A DNA stretch of 64,000 bases from Brachypodium distachyon (GCF_000005505.3 NC_016132.3:51846914-51910913), one strand, 5' to 3'. Shown: positions 12,723 through 23,471, numbered from the stretch's first letter. Notes: generated by a model from the sequence alone, not told the origin. Numbers and translations are program-made.

Positions 12723-13003
12723 GGAGCACCACCAAGTGCCTACATTTGAGGTAACGACCTATCACTTCCCGTGCCTTTTTTTTTTTCCAGAAGCAATATG
12801 TGTAGTATCTGTAGGCACACAAACAAGTGGTACCAGTTGCAAGTTTTATTCAGCGATTCCAACGGAGCACCACCAAGTGCCTACATTTGAGGTAACGACC
12901 TATCACTTCCCGTCCCTTTTTTTTTTCCAGAAGCAATATGTGTAGTATCTGTAGGCACACAAACAAGTGGTACCAGTTGCAAGTTTTATTCAGCGATTCC
13001 AAC
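12723..13003 (+). repeat. Near-identical 141-bp tandem duplication spanning a splice donor
   Basis: Copy 1 is 12723-12863 and copy 2 is 12864-13003. They differ by about one substitution and one T in a homopolymer. Each copy holds the last 28 bases of the exon, the GAG|GTAACG donor and the start of the intron, so the gene has two equivalent donors 141 bp apart. Confidence 0.9.
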
Positions 13004-13464
13004 ATCTTTTTTTTTTGCATCTTTTTGTTCAACCCGCAGCTGCCAGACTTTTTGAGCTTTGAAGAGAATGTACAGAAGAAGGCTTTCGATGAGGTTGCAG
13101 CAAGTGAACTGAAGAGGAGTGATAAAAAAAAGTCAGAGGGCAAGGATTTGTTCCCTGAACTTTGCCCACAAAGCATGATAGATTATTGGATGAATCAAGC
13201 AGCGGGGTTCGATGAAGTGGTTACAGATGCACCACAAGGAGCAGTAGCAGCACCGGGAGGCGGGGCACCAGATCCAGATTTGGCAAAAAGGAAAAGAGCA
13301 GCAGCCACAGTTTTGAACAAAGGGAAAGAAGCAATAGATCCTCCACATAAAAAAGAGAAAAAGAAAAAGGTTCTAGCTCATAGGAAGATAATAGGGAAGA
13401 AGAAGCAACCCACAGCAAGACATGCCATGGAGTCCAGACGCGCAGAAGAAGAATTGACAGGTCC

Positions 13465-13975
13465 AGCAGGAGAGTTGCAGGGTACTGTTGGGAAGGTGCT
13501 TCATACAGAGTCAAAGTTGCCAGATTCAGCTCCAGAGTTACAAGGCACAACCAAGGAGGCTTCAGCACAACAGGAGGGTTTGTCAGCCACAGCCACAGAG
13601 TTGCAGGGAATAATGAAGGGGTTGCAAACCCAGCTAGAGATTTACAGGGAACCAGGGAAGAGTTTCCAGCACAAGTCACCGAGTTGCCAGACCAAGTCAC
13701 AAAGTTACAGGGAAGCAGGGAGGAGTTGCTAGCCCAAGTCATAGAGTTGCAGGTAACCAGGGAAGAGTTGCCACCCCCAGCCACAAAATTGGCACCCCCA
13801 GCCACAGAGTTGCAGGGAACCAAGGGGGAGTTGCCAGCTACAGTCACAGAGTTGCAGGGAACCATGGGGGAGTTGCCAGCTACAGGCATAGTGTTGCAGG
13901 GAACCAGGGAAGAGTTGCCAGGCCCAGCCACAGAGTTGCAGGGAACCAGGAGGGAGTTGCCAGGCCATATATCGC
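13465..13975 (+). repeat. Coding minisatellite, ~45-bp unit (ELQGT...ELP)
   Basis: About ten units of GAGTTGCAGGGAACC...GAGTTGCCAGC type, each encoding about 15 residues of pattern TELQGTxxELPxxxT. The unit length and regular Leu spacing suggest a helical repeat. One unit near 13626 has lost a base, which shifts the frame. Confidence 0.85.
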
Positions 13976-15435
13976 AGTCGCCAGTTGCACCTGGAGAGTC
14001 GCAACGCACACGCGTGGAGCTGCCAGCCCAACGTGCGGAGGTTGCGGCAGCAGCTGCAGTGGCGCAAGGGATGAATGTTTCTTTGGCAGGCAAGGGTGCA
14101 GAGTTATTAGGCTCATCAGCAAAGTTGCCTGAAACAGTTGATCAGCCGCAAAGTAAGATTTCTGTGTTTCCAGTTCACAAAGTCAAGTTGCTAGAATCAA
14201 ATAGGCTCCCAAAAGCACAAGAAGAAAAGTTGCTACATGAGGTTCAAAAGTTGCCAGCAGGTGGTGGGCACTTGCACGCCCAGGAGGCATGTTCACAACA
14301 GCCGGCCAAGACGGGGGATCCAACGCCACATGCTGATTTCAGCTGCGTAAATTGCCCACCACCAGGGCAAACAAAGGGAAACGAGAAGCTTTTTGAAGAT
14401 GTGATTGCAATGGCGAAGAGCAATGTTGCGAGCATTCCAACTCTAGCTCGCAACAAGTCAGCCGTCATGGCTCCAGCGGCAGCTCAACCTGAAAATTCAG
14501 CTAACCCAACGATTCGGCACAGCAACTCAGGGACCAATGTGAGACCGGGCATGTTTGATCCGCCCTCCTGCGACCTCGGTCTTGATTGGGACATGCCTCC
14601 TTTCTGCTCACAGCCACCTGACGTAGTGCACACATCAGCGACATATCAGGGAGATGGGGGGCTCGAAGAGTGGGATGAAGTCTTCACCAACCAAGCTTTG
14701 GCAAGCCTAGAGAGTGCTAAGAGAGAAGCGGCAGCAAGGAAAGCTCAAACGAGCAGCGGCTCTATCTCTCCAATAAACCTTGCCACACCCCCTGCGCAAA
14801 AACATGTGAACAAACAGACCATTGACCTTTGCACCCCACCAGCAGCGCGGCCTATGAAGATTGCCGACGTTACCGGCAGCGGAAGCAGTTCTGCAACACC
14901 AATGCAAGCAGGGCTAGACAAGAGGGCATGCAAACCAGCAGCCTGCAAACGATCTCCTTTTATCGATTGGCGCGTGAAGAAGTTTGAACCGTCTCAAGAG
15001 GCAAAGGATGTATACACAGCGTTCATTGTATATGCCAGGATGCCGAGGAAGATCAACCCATCGCAGGACAGAAGGTATCAACATCCCCAACATTTTTTGG
15101 GGTTCTCATGCAAGAGTGTGTCACTTTTTTTGCTAGGTCTAGTGTCAAAGTCGCAACCATTTAGTATACAGAGTTGCTGCTCTCTCAGAACCATGATAGG
15201 TAGCTATTACTCATTGTTTTTTGCTAAACAATTTTTTGATTTTGTGCAGCCCAACAATCATCAACTACGAGAACTTCTACATCACTTGTCGGGACCTTGC
15301 AAATGCAATGAAGCCAAGAGGATGGCTCAGCAACACTGTCATGGAGATCGGCATAGAGTACTTGAAGCAACAAATGGGCCCTAAATCAAAGAAGGTTATA
15401 ATGCCATTATGGATTTCGGTAAGCGACGCTACATG

Positions 15436-15590
15436 GGGTTGCTCGGATGTACCATAGAGTTGCCTAGTTTTGTGGGTCAGTTGCAAATAGTCATGTATGG
15501 TTTGCAAAATAATAGCATAGATGCTATACATGGTTGCTCGGATGGTAAACATAGTTGCCTAGTTGTGTGGGTTAGTTGCAAATAGTTTTA
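15436..15590. repeat. Dispersed copy of the 8.5-9.3 kb GTTGC monomer
   Basis: Two degenerate monomers (GGTTGCTCGGATG, GAGTTGCCTAGTTTTGTG, GTCAGTTGCAAATAG) fill the intron 15419-15628, and match the tandem array at 8510-9350 in order and orientation. Confidence 0.75.
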
Positions 15591-16586
15591 TATGTTTTTT
15601 CTGGGTTTTTAATTTGGTCGCAATGCAGACATGGCTTCTTGCAATGGACTTGAGGGTACCCGAGCTTGTCGCGAAATTCAAAAAGGCCAGCGCACCGCAA
15701 GGATCTTGTAAGAAATACAACCACCCCACTCTTTCTCCCTTTTGGACATTTAATAATTCAAATTAGCAGAAACACAAAAGCATGTTTGCTAAATTATGCA
15801 TCAGCATCAACATCATTTTTTGGGGGGGTTCTTGGTTCATGCAACTTATAGTGTACAGACAAGCAACTTATACTCTACAGACAAGCAAATTTTCATGCCA
15901 ATCTAACAACTTTTACCTGTTCTTTTTCCAAATGTCTCACACAGGTTTGCTTTCCCGTCTTTGAGAACCTTGAGCCTACCAAACCCCCCGCAGAAGCAGT
16001 AATGCACTACTGGCTGTTTGTGATGAACATCAAGGCTGGTAGATTTGAGGTTTTTGACTCTGCTAGGAAATTGGAGAAGGGCAGTCCTTTGGAAAATGCT
16101 GCAAAAGAAATGAGAGCATCACTTTGGTTATTGTGGGAAGATCACTATGAAGAGTCAAACATCAAAATCGAGAATTTCGGCCTAGTTGACGTTGAGCCAC
16201 CAAAACAGAACAAAAAGTAAGCAACTCTATGTCTTTTTACTCTTGTGTTTTTTTTGGTGTTTTTTTTTCTGCAATAGTGGCTTCGCTTCTCGTTACAGGA
16301 TTTTTCGCACCATCTCTATTTATTCTATTTTTTTGTCTGTTTTGTGCCATGTTTTGTTGGGACATGAAGTCACGACTGCGGTGTCTACACACTCATGAAC
16401 GCCGAACTTTGGTGGGGTACGACGTTGCAAATGTACGGGTCCGATGACATTCCAAACATCCGGAAGATTATGAGCTACAACTGGATTAAATCGAGCAAGA
16501 ACGAAGAAGAGTGGCGAGATATATTGCATATTGGAAAGCGCAGGTCTTTTATATATTACCTACCCTTTTTCATATTCGCAGCATAA

Positions 16587-16990
16587 TCGTTTTTTATTTT
16601 TCTACGCTCCTTTTTTGAACATGTTCCTTGAATAGTAGCTCCAAGAGTTGACTATTTTATATCATGAGAGCTGGGTATACTATGTAGGGGGAATAATCAG
16701 TTGAGCACTAGATCATATCTGTCACATAGTTGCACATATCTGTCAAATAGTTGCTCAGATTTTGTGTGCAAGTAGTTCCTCATCCCAATTAACCAGAAAC
16801 CGACAAATATTTAGTACACATGGAAATAAAACAGAAACAAGCACTCCTGCTGACAAACAAAACACCCATTTCTTCCACTATAGTTGCTCGGAAACAAATT
16901 AACGTTGCAGCAAACAACATAAAAGTTTGGAAGAATAAATACTAAAGGAATTCTGTTCTGCCCCAACATACTTAGGCCAAGCCCTAGCGC
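16587..16990. other. Convergent spacer between the two MULE genes
   Basis: AT-rich, with several GTTGC motifs in the 16.7-16.9 kb part. It should hold the 3' ends of both genes, but I cannot place the poly(A) signals with confidence. Confidence 0.5.
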
Positions 16991-19900
16991 CTAGGCCAGC
17001 TTCCAAGGGCACCTGGCAGAGTTGTGCTCATCAGAGCTACAAAAAGCACACTTGTTCTTCTTCTTTGGGTGTAGTTCAAGTGCATTCTCGTAACGCTTCG
17101 CCCGGGGCCGCCCTTTTGTCAGGCACCTGTCTGGGTTCCTCACACGATTAGGGTCGATTGAAGCCGATGCCGTCGTTGCACCACTCGCCGCTGAGGCTGT
17201 TGCTGTTGCGGGGCATGTGGTTGTAGTTGCGGGGCGGTGTGACGCAGTTGCTGGAGCACAACCAGAAGTTGCAGTTGCGGGGGCAGGCACCGTCGCTGCA
17301 CCACTCACTGTTGAGGCGGCTGTTGTTGCGGGGGTTGGGGCTGTAGTTGCTGGAGCACCACCTGAAGTTGTTGCAGGGCGCGGTGCAGTTGCGGGGGCAG
17401 GTGGTGTAGCTGCATGGGTAGTCGCCGGGGCAGATGATGCGCTTGCTGCGCTTGCTTCACGTGCTGCTGTCTCCCTCCTCCTCTTTGCATCTTTCCTCCT
17501 CATCAAGTTCAGATGAGTTATTTCAGTCTTTGTCACGCGGATGTATTTCTCCGCTATGGCGTTCGCTGCATCCGAACAACAACTGATCCTAGCAAGTTCA
17601 CCATATTTGACAGACAAATTTGCCATCCTTATTTGCTTCAATGATTCCGGCGGGAGGGCATCTGGTTGCGTCTCATCTGGACGAGCAACTTCCCGCGGGA
17701 TAGCATTCTGCGTCCATCTCCTCATGTTATACCGCCCCGGTATCTCATCAATCCCAAGGTGAGTAAACACTTTCAAGATGTGGCAGCACAGCAACCTATC
17801 CCGCTTCATCTTACCACACTCACAACTGTACTCATTGTCGCCTACTCGAGCAAGAACCAAGTAACTTCTACTGCCATAGAATTGACAGTACGTCATGTTG
17901 GGCTCGAGTCGGTAGAGGTCGTTCTGCTAGGGCCGAACGTTGTACCTCCCTGTCAACATGAACTCATTCCTGAACTTCACATAGATGTCATGGTGTAAGT
18001 TGTGAACGCCTGCTTCTCAATGGGGTAGGATGACCAGGTAGCTTGCGTTAGATGATTTGTCATGTAGTTGTTGCCCCCTTCCTTCACGAGGATCTTAACC
18101 TGGATCTTCTCATATTGCTTCACAAAGTTGAGGATCGAGTTATGAGGATTCACATAGCGCTTGAGAACAGCATTGAACCCCTCGCTTCGCTGTGTGGATT
18201 TGAGGAAGGGGAAGAAGCAATCCCGAAAGTAACACGGCACCCATGTCCTCCTTATGTTGTAGAGGTGCGCAAAGTCAGCATGCTCCTCTAGCTGGTGCTT
18301 CGCAAGAAAAGCTGCCCATTTCTGCTCAAACTCATCTGGAGTCATACTCATATCAACACACTCATTGTAGTCTTGCGACACAGCAGGCCTCCTACCCAAA
18401 AAAGACCCGAGCTTCTCCTGTGCCTTCTTCATGATATGCCATCGACAATTGCGATGGACGGTGTTTGGGAACACGTTTGCAATCGAGGCCCTCATAGCAT
18501 AGTCCTGATCAGTTATTATATTCAGGGGAGCTTGCCCACCCATTGCATCCAGATATTGCTGAAACAGCCAATCAAAGCTCGAAGCCGTCTCATCCCTCAT
18601 GAATCCGCAACCCAACATGAAGGATTGCCCGTGCCGGTTGATGCCAATGAAGGGGGCAAAAGGCATGTTGTATTGGTTCGTGAGGTAGGTGGTGTAAAAC
18701 GATATGCAATCGTGGTAAGACTCTTTATATGCTTTCCTCGCTACGCCATCAACCCAAAACAGCAACTCCACCCTCTCGTCCTCATCCAGTTTCACATTGA
18801 AGTAGAAGGATGGGTCCTCTTTCTGTTTCGCCATGAAGTATGACACCGTTTCAGCCATGTCATCACCCTTCCTCTCAGACCTGATCTTCGAGCGGAAGTT
18901 GCTGATTGTTTTTGTGGTATACGGCACAATAAACCCATTTGCATAGAACGTGGACATGAGCGTCATCATCTGACCTGCAGGATGGGTGGAGAAGCAACAA
19001 GTCAGCACAAGCAAAAACAAAGCAGCAACTTAAATTTCTTAGCAACTCTCAAAAAACTAACAAAGCAAGCCATGCATTTTTTTCTACAGGCAGCAACTTT
19101 GTTGACTTTTTTTCAACAATTAAACAAAGAACCAAATGTGTTACACATGTGTAACTCCACCGTGCTATCTTTTTTTTAGGGCTTTTTTTATGGATTCCGT
19201 GCTACCAGCCATCTAATACAACCATAAAGGAAGATGCATTTTTCATACCTGTCTCAAGATTGCAGTCGTCCAATATTCTCAGGAACGTCTCTTCTTCGAG
19301 CGATATATTCTTGTGTGACAGCAGGTATTTTGTGAGGGAGGGCTTGGTTATCAACTCATGGTTGTGATCCGCCACAAAAAATATGACCTCCCACCTTCCA
19401 TCAATTAGTTTCACCGTCATCTTCGCTTTGCATCCCGTTTGCTTGATCGACTCTCGTCTCCTTTTTTTCACCACCTTCCTAACCAGCAACGGATCCTCAT
19501 TAGGCGCATCCACATGTTCCTCATCACTAGAACTCTCATCGCGACGTGCCCTAGATGAGTTGCCGGTGGGATTATATGATTTGCCAGCAGCATCGTCCAC
19601 AGGTTTGGGCTTTCTAAATCTGTTGCAAACAAACTGCTGCTTCTCCACCAGATTTGTGTACGCCGACCGCCTTGATGTGTTTGATTTGATAGAAAAACCC
19701 ATCACACGCGCATAAGCATTGTAATGCGCCTTGGCACCGGCCAGGGTGTCAAACCGCATGCCCAAGAACGGCTCTTGTGGCTGAGAGGAGCATTCAATCT
19801 CTTGCTCAATGTTGTCAGGAGCATCACAAGCAACTCCAGTAGTTTCTTCAGCAACTCCCACATTGTCTTCAGCAACTACATTGGTGTCATCAGCAACTGC

Positions 19901-20107
19901 AGTACTGTCTCCAGCGATAGGCGCCCCGATCAAGGGTTCGTTATCAGCAATGCGAATAGTCGCAGGAGACTCTCCCACTTCCTCATGCACAGCAATCGGG
20001 ATAGCTGGGGTGCAATAGGCTGGTTCAACACATCCTCTAAACTCATCATCTAGGTCACATGGGATTTCGTTCAAGTCCAGCATTTTTTTCACCCTCTTTT
20101 TTTGCAA
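16991..20107 (-). pseudogene. FAR1/MULE-family transposase, disrupted
   Basis: Exon 1 is 20107-19249 and exon 2 is 18974-16991 (GT-AG). Exon 1 has the FAR1-type DNA-binding fold (GMRFDTLAGAKAHYNAYA, then CKAKM and ADHNHEL). Exon 2 starts the MULE transposase domain (FWVDGVARKAYK, TNQYNMPFAPF, NIITDQDYAM, HRNCRWHIMKK), then a SWIM zinc finger (CECGKMKRDRLLCCH), an Ala/Thr-rich tract and a C-terminal zinc knuckle (CAFCSSDEHNSARC). Lesions: the first catalytic Asp, expected in an FDTTY motif, is Tyr (SFYTTYL, codon 18694-18696); a 1-bp frameshift lies near 17985-18000; an in-frame TAG lies at 17937-17939. The frame is then open to 16991. Family knowledge: this class cuts and pastes MULEs. Here it should be inactive. 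Confidence 0.88.
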
Positions 20108-20685
20108 CCTGCATTAGGAAAGTTGCATATTTTTTTGCCCATCAGTTCCATGTATTCTTGTCATAGATAAAAGGGTAGATGTAAAAACAGTCCTAAAAAC
20201 AGCGACAAAGCAACATTCACAGCACTAACAACAAAAAAGAATAAAAAAAAAACCCCAGGCAAGCAACTGTTACAGAAAAAGGCAGCAACTATCCTTTCTA
20301 ATCATGCAACCTTTCCCACCCGAAACCGGGGTAACTTGACATGGGTATCTAACATTTTTCCCATCTGTGTGCTTTTTTTTACGCAGGTAGGCGCCGCGAG
20401 TACGACGATGATACATGACAAGAATGCACAGGGAATTGAAGTTCAAGGATTTTTTTTGCCTCTTTTATACACAGCTAGCTTGATGTGTTACTCTTTTCTT
20501 GTTTATAAATACGATAATATGGTCTAGTCAGAAAAATACCCAGAACATATGGTGTTATGCTACTTTATCTTGTACACAGATGCTATGCTATATGGTGTGC
20601 TACAAATTAAATGTGTGCATAGACCTACCTATGAGTATCTACCAACTCCCTCACGAGGGAGTGCCCATAAGTTTGATTTTCTTCA
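20108..20685. other. MULE interior upstream of the transposase gene
   Basis: AT-rich, with GCAACT motifs at 20.2-20.3 kb. Should contain the transposase promoter and leader. No recognisable coding sequence. Confidence 0.45.
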
Positions 20686-21069
20686 TGTGCTATGCAATTC
20701 ATGGTAAATAGCAGATGCCATACTTCTCCTTTTCATGTTCCCAGAACAGTGGGGGTTCATGATACATGGCATCTGCAACACCATATGTTCTTTTGCAACT
20801 TTTAATTGTGACGCAACAAATTGTCATATGTGGACTAGCAACTTCTCCGGTGTAGAGTACACAGGGTTTTTCCCTTTTATTGTGTGCTATGCAGTTCACG
20901 GTAAATAGGATGCTATACTTCTCCTTTTCATGTTCCCAGAACAGTGGGGGTTCATGTTACATGGGTTTTTTCCCTTTTAATGTGTGGCATGCAGTTCATG
21001 GTAAATAGCAGATGCCATACTTCTACTTTTTTCATGTTCCCAGAACAGCGGGGGTTCATGATATATGGC
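20686..21069. repeat. Three copies of an ~85-90-bp segment in the MULE
   Basis: TGTGCTATGCA..TTCA..GGTAAATAG, CATACTTCT, TTTCATGTTCCCAGAACAG and GGGGGTTCATG occur in order at 20686-20773, 20881-20964 and 20981-21069. Copies 2 and 3 are adjacent (period ~100 bp) and share the preceding TTTTTCCCTTTTA; copy 1 is about 110 bp away. Confidence 0.8.
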
Positions 21070-21905
21070 ATCCTTGCAAAAAAAAGTTCAGGCCACTTGT
21101 GTTGCTATCTAGTTTGCACACATTTTTTCCCTTTTTTCCTTGCAACTCTTAAATGTGACGCGGCAACTAGCCATTTGTGAAGCAGCAACTTCTCCATTAT
21201 AGGTAGCCCCCCTTGCAACTTTTAATAGAGCTTGCAACATGACGCTTTTTTTTGCAATCATTGAAAAACACAGCAATTTAGCACAATACACTATGACTGG
21301 GAACTATCAACGTTAAGAGCGGCTACTTTCTTTTAGCAAACCCAAAAATTGAGCCCAAAATAGAGCTAGCTAGCATCTCTTTTGCTTGGGGGAACTTGAT
21401 TTTTTTATCATCCAAGCAACTAATCAGAACAGAGATAGCAACCCACAAGACCAGACATGCAACTTCATGCAACTTTACAAGATGGCAAACAAGAGGGAAG
21501 AAAACAAGATCCCGCTGCAACTTCCGACCAGAAGAAAGGACACACCTTTTATGGGGCAGTTTCTACCGGTTTTTTAGCACCGGAGGTTGGCCGCCATTGC
21601 CAGATTTCGCATAGGGCTGTCCTTGTTGCTTTTCGTAGGGAAGAAGAAAGAAAGAGAAACAGGGGGAAGAGATAGCAAGGAGGGGGCGCTAGCGTGGGCC
21701 GCGGGCGCGCTGGGCGCCAGCTAGCGTGGGCGCGCGGGCGCACTGGGCGCCAGCTAGCGTGTGTGCGTGGGGCGCGGTCGGGAACAGGAGGGGCGCGGTC
21801 AGGACGAGGAGCGACGCGGTTTTCGTCGTGTGTGACGGGGGGCTTACCATGTATGACCGTTTGCTGGCCTGGCTTAACCAGCCAACGGCCGTCCACTAGT
21901 CACGC
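21070..21905. other. Right end of the large MULE
   Basis: Contains GCAACT-rich DNA up to about 21.5 kb, then a GC-rich stretch (21680-21830) with GGGCGC and GCTAGCGTG repeated three times. No gene recognised. Confidence 0.5.
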
Positions 21906-21916
21906 CCTAAAATAAA
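21906..21916. repeat. Candidate right target-site duplication of the large MULE
   Basis: Second copy of CCTAAAATAAA, in the same orientation as 7326-7336. Confidence 0.45.
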
Positions 21917-22320
21917 ACAATCTACTACCCGCAAAACAAAAATCTAGGAGCTCCCAGTTTTCTATTAAAATACGAGAAAATTTTGAGAAGACAGCTGAAG
22001 ATACTAGCAAGAAATATCAATACTTGTCAAACACAACAAGAACCGTCTTTCGATCGAAGTCCAAAGCAAAACGACCGACCTAAGCTGAAACAATACAAGA
22101 GCCAAAGTAAAACCCCAATGCCGCAACGTGCATGCCACACCATACACCTTTGCGCGTCCGTACGTGCATTCCACCAACCCAATCAAGCCACACCGAGACA
22201 GCATTTCAAAAACCCGAGTCGTCGCCCTCAAAACCATCACCAGGTTGATTCCAGCCGAACCTCCTAGCTCCCAGCATATATCTCTATCTCAGGAATCAGG
22301 ATCGACGGCAATTAACGGCC

Positions 22321-23220
22321 ATGCTACGCTACAGTACGCCGCAGCACACGCCGCCGATGTCGCCGCTGCGAGGCAACGGGCCGCTGACGCCCCGCACCCC
22401 GATCGGCGGCGCGTTGTTCCCCGACAACCACCTGCCGCCGCCCTCGCCCCGGCCCCCCATCACGCTCACCGCGCCCCCGTCCAGCAAGAAGAAGCGTCGC
22501 CGGGGCGCGTCCACGCGCGCCGGGTCCCTCCGCGCCATCCGCGCCGTGCGCGCGCTCTTCCGCTCCCTCCCGATCCTGGCGTCCCCCACGGCGTGCCGCC
22601 TGAGCTTCCCCCACCACAGCAGCCTGGGCCTCCCGCGGCCGTCGTCGAGGGCCCGGGCCTCGGCCCACCACGACGGGCACGTGAGCGGCGCGTCCCGGAC
22701 CACGGGGACCCTGTTCGGGCACCGCAGGGCGCGGGTGACGCTGGCGGTGCAGGAGACCCCCGGGAGCGTGCCGATCCTGCTGCTGGAGCTGGCGATGCAG
22801 ACGGGGCGGTTCATGCAGGAGATGGGCGCCGAGCACCTGCGGGTGGCGCTCGAGTGCGACAAGAAGCCGCCCGGCGCTCCCGGCGCCGGTATCGGGCGCA
22901 CGCGGCTGCTGGACGAGCCGCTCTGGACGGCGTACGTCAACGGGCGCAAGATCGGGTACGCCGTGCGGCGGGAGCCCACGGAGGACGACCTCACCGTCAT
23001 GCAGCTGCTGCGGACCGTGTCCGTCGGCGCCGGCGTGCTGCCAAGCGACGTCATGGGAGGAGCAGGATGCGCCCAGGGGCAGGCAGACGCCGGCGACCTC
23101 GCCTACATGCGCGCGCGCTTCGATCGCGTCGTGGGGTCCCGGGATTCTGAGTCCTTGTACATGCTTAATCCTGATGGGAACAATGGGCCAGAGCTTAGCA
23201 TCTTCTTCATTAGGATATGA
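22321..23220 (+). CDS. MIZU-KUSSEI1-like (DUF617) protein, intronless, 299 aa
   Basis: Single exon, ATG at 22321 and stop at 23218-23220. The N-terminal ~125 residues are Pro/Arg-rich and poorly conserved. The DUF617/MIZ1 domain spans about residues 127-298: GTLFGHRRARVTLAVQE, PILLLELAM, LWTAYVNGRKIGYA and MLNPDGNNGPELSIFFIRI. Family knowledge: Arabidopsis MIZ1 is needed for root hydrotropism and other members are largely uncharacterised plant proteins. The coding region is very GC-rich, especially the first 700 bases, typical of intronless grass genes. It lies about 400 bp outside the right end of the MULE and looks intact. Family call is firm; which paralogue is not. Confidence 0.92.
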   Translation: MLRYSTPQHTPPMSPLRGNGPLTPRTPIGGALFPDNHLPPPSPRPPITLTAPPSSKKKRRRGASTRAGSLRAIRAVRALFRSLPILASPTACRLSFPHHSSLGLPRPSSRARASAHHDGHVSGASRTTGTLFGHRRARVTLAVQETPGSVPILLLELAMQTGRFMQEMGAEHLRVALECDKKPPGAPGAGIGRTRLLDEPLWTAYVNGRKIGYAVRREPTEDDLTVMQLLRTVSVGAGVLPSDVMGGAGCAQGQADAGDLAYMRARFDRVVGSRDSESLYMLNPDGNNGPELSIFFIRI

Positions 23221-23471
23221 TCACTACCATTTTGGTTTCTTTCTCCTTTTCTTTTCTTTTTTTGGGGGTTTGGCATGACTGAGGCGTTGGAATTCTGTAT
23301 GCTTTTGCTATAGGCCAAATGTTTTGTTCGTATAATTGTATGATAAACGCTTAATTAGCTCAAAAGCCCATAATTGAAAGACTTATTTTTAACTATGTGA
23401 AGCAGCATATATTCAGGAGTAAAATTTATGTTTATGGAAGTAAACAACTGATCGAAGCAACGATGAATGTA

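Larger units (their letters stand above)
9488..16586 (+). pseudogene. MULE-borne Ulp1-like (C48) cysteine protease gene, disrupted
   Basis: Exons inferred from frame continuity: 9488-9577, 9688-9795, 9912-10136, 10760-11365, 11456-11593, 11736-11852, 12061-12750, 13040-15074, 15250-15418, 15629-15707, 15945-16216, 16370-16586. A 5' exon upstream is likely. The globular N-terminal region (10760-11593) has GFGGLTYVPATMSDKM and VKRIWDLPNRR. A very acidic Asp/Glu tract (12200-12520) and an ELQGT repeat (13465-13975) follow. The C-terminal protease keeps the triad in order: His at 16005-16007 (MHYWLFVMNI), Asp in FEVFDS, Cys at 16377-16379 (HDCGVYT). Family knowledge: Ulp1 proteases remove SUMO from proteins. 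Lesions: in-frame TAA at 10050-10052, a 1-bp frameshift near 13626, and exon 15945-16216 out of phase with 15629-15707. Exons 1 and 2 resemble each other (SGDDN/PGDDN ... GGSR). Confidence 0.8.
7337..21905. mobile_element. Large Mutator-like element (~14.6 kb) with transposase and Ulp1-like protease genes
   Basis: The interior carries a FAR1/MULE-family transposase on the minus strand (20107-16991) and a Ulp1-like C48 protease gene on the plus strand (from 9488 or earlier to 16586), converging at about 16.6-17.0 kb. Plant MULEs with Ulp1-like passenger genes are known (the Kaonashi/KI type). The ends proposed here are the flanking CCTAAAATAAA repeats; I see no long terminal inverted repeats, so it may be a non-TIR MULE. 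GC-rich leader-like DNA lies at both ends (7340-8100 and 21600-21900). Both genes are damaged, so the copy is probably not autonomous. The interior is certainly MULE; the exact ends are an inference. Confidence 0.75.

Noticed and set aside
13221..14093. Minus-strand frame over the ELQGT repeat
   Set aside because: Shadow of the coding minisatellite; its repeats follow directly from the plus-strand unit.
22128..23150. Second plus-strand frame overlapping the MIZ1-like gene
   Set aside because: Arg/Ala/Pro-rich shadow in another frame of a GC-rich gene.
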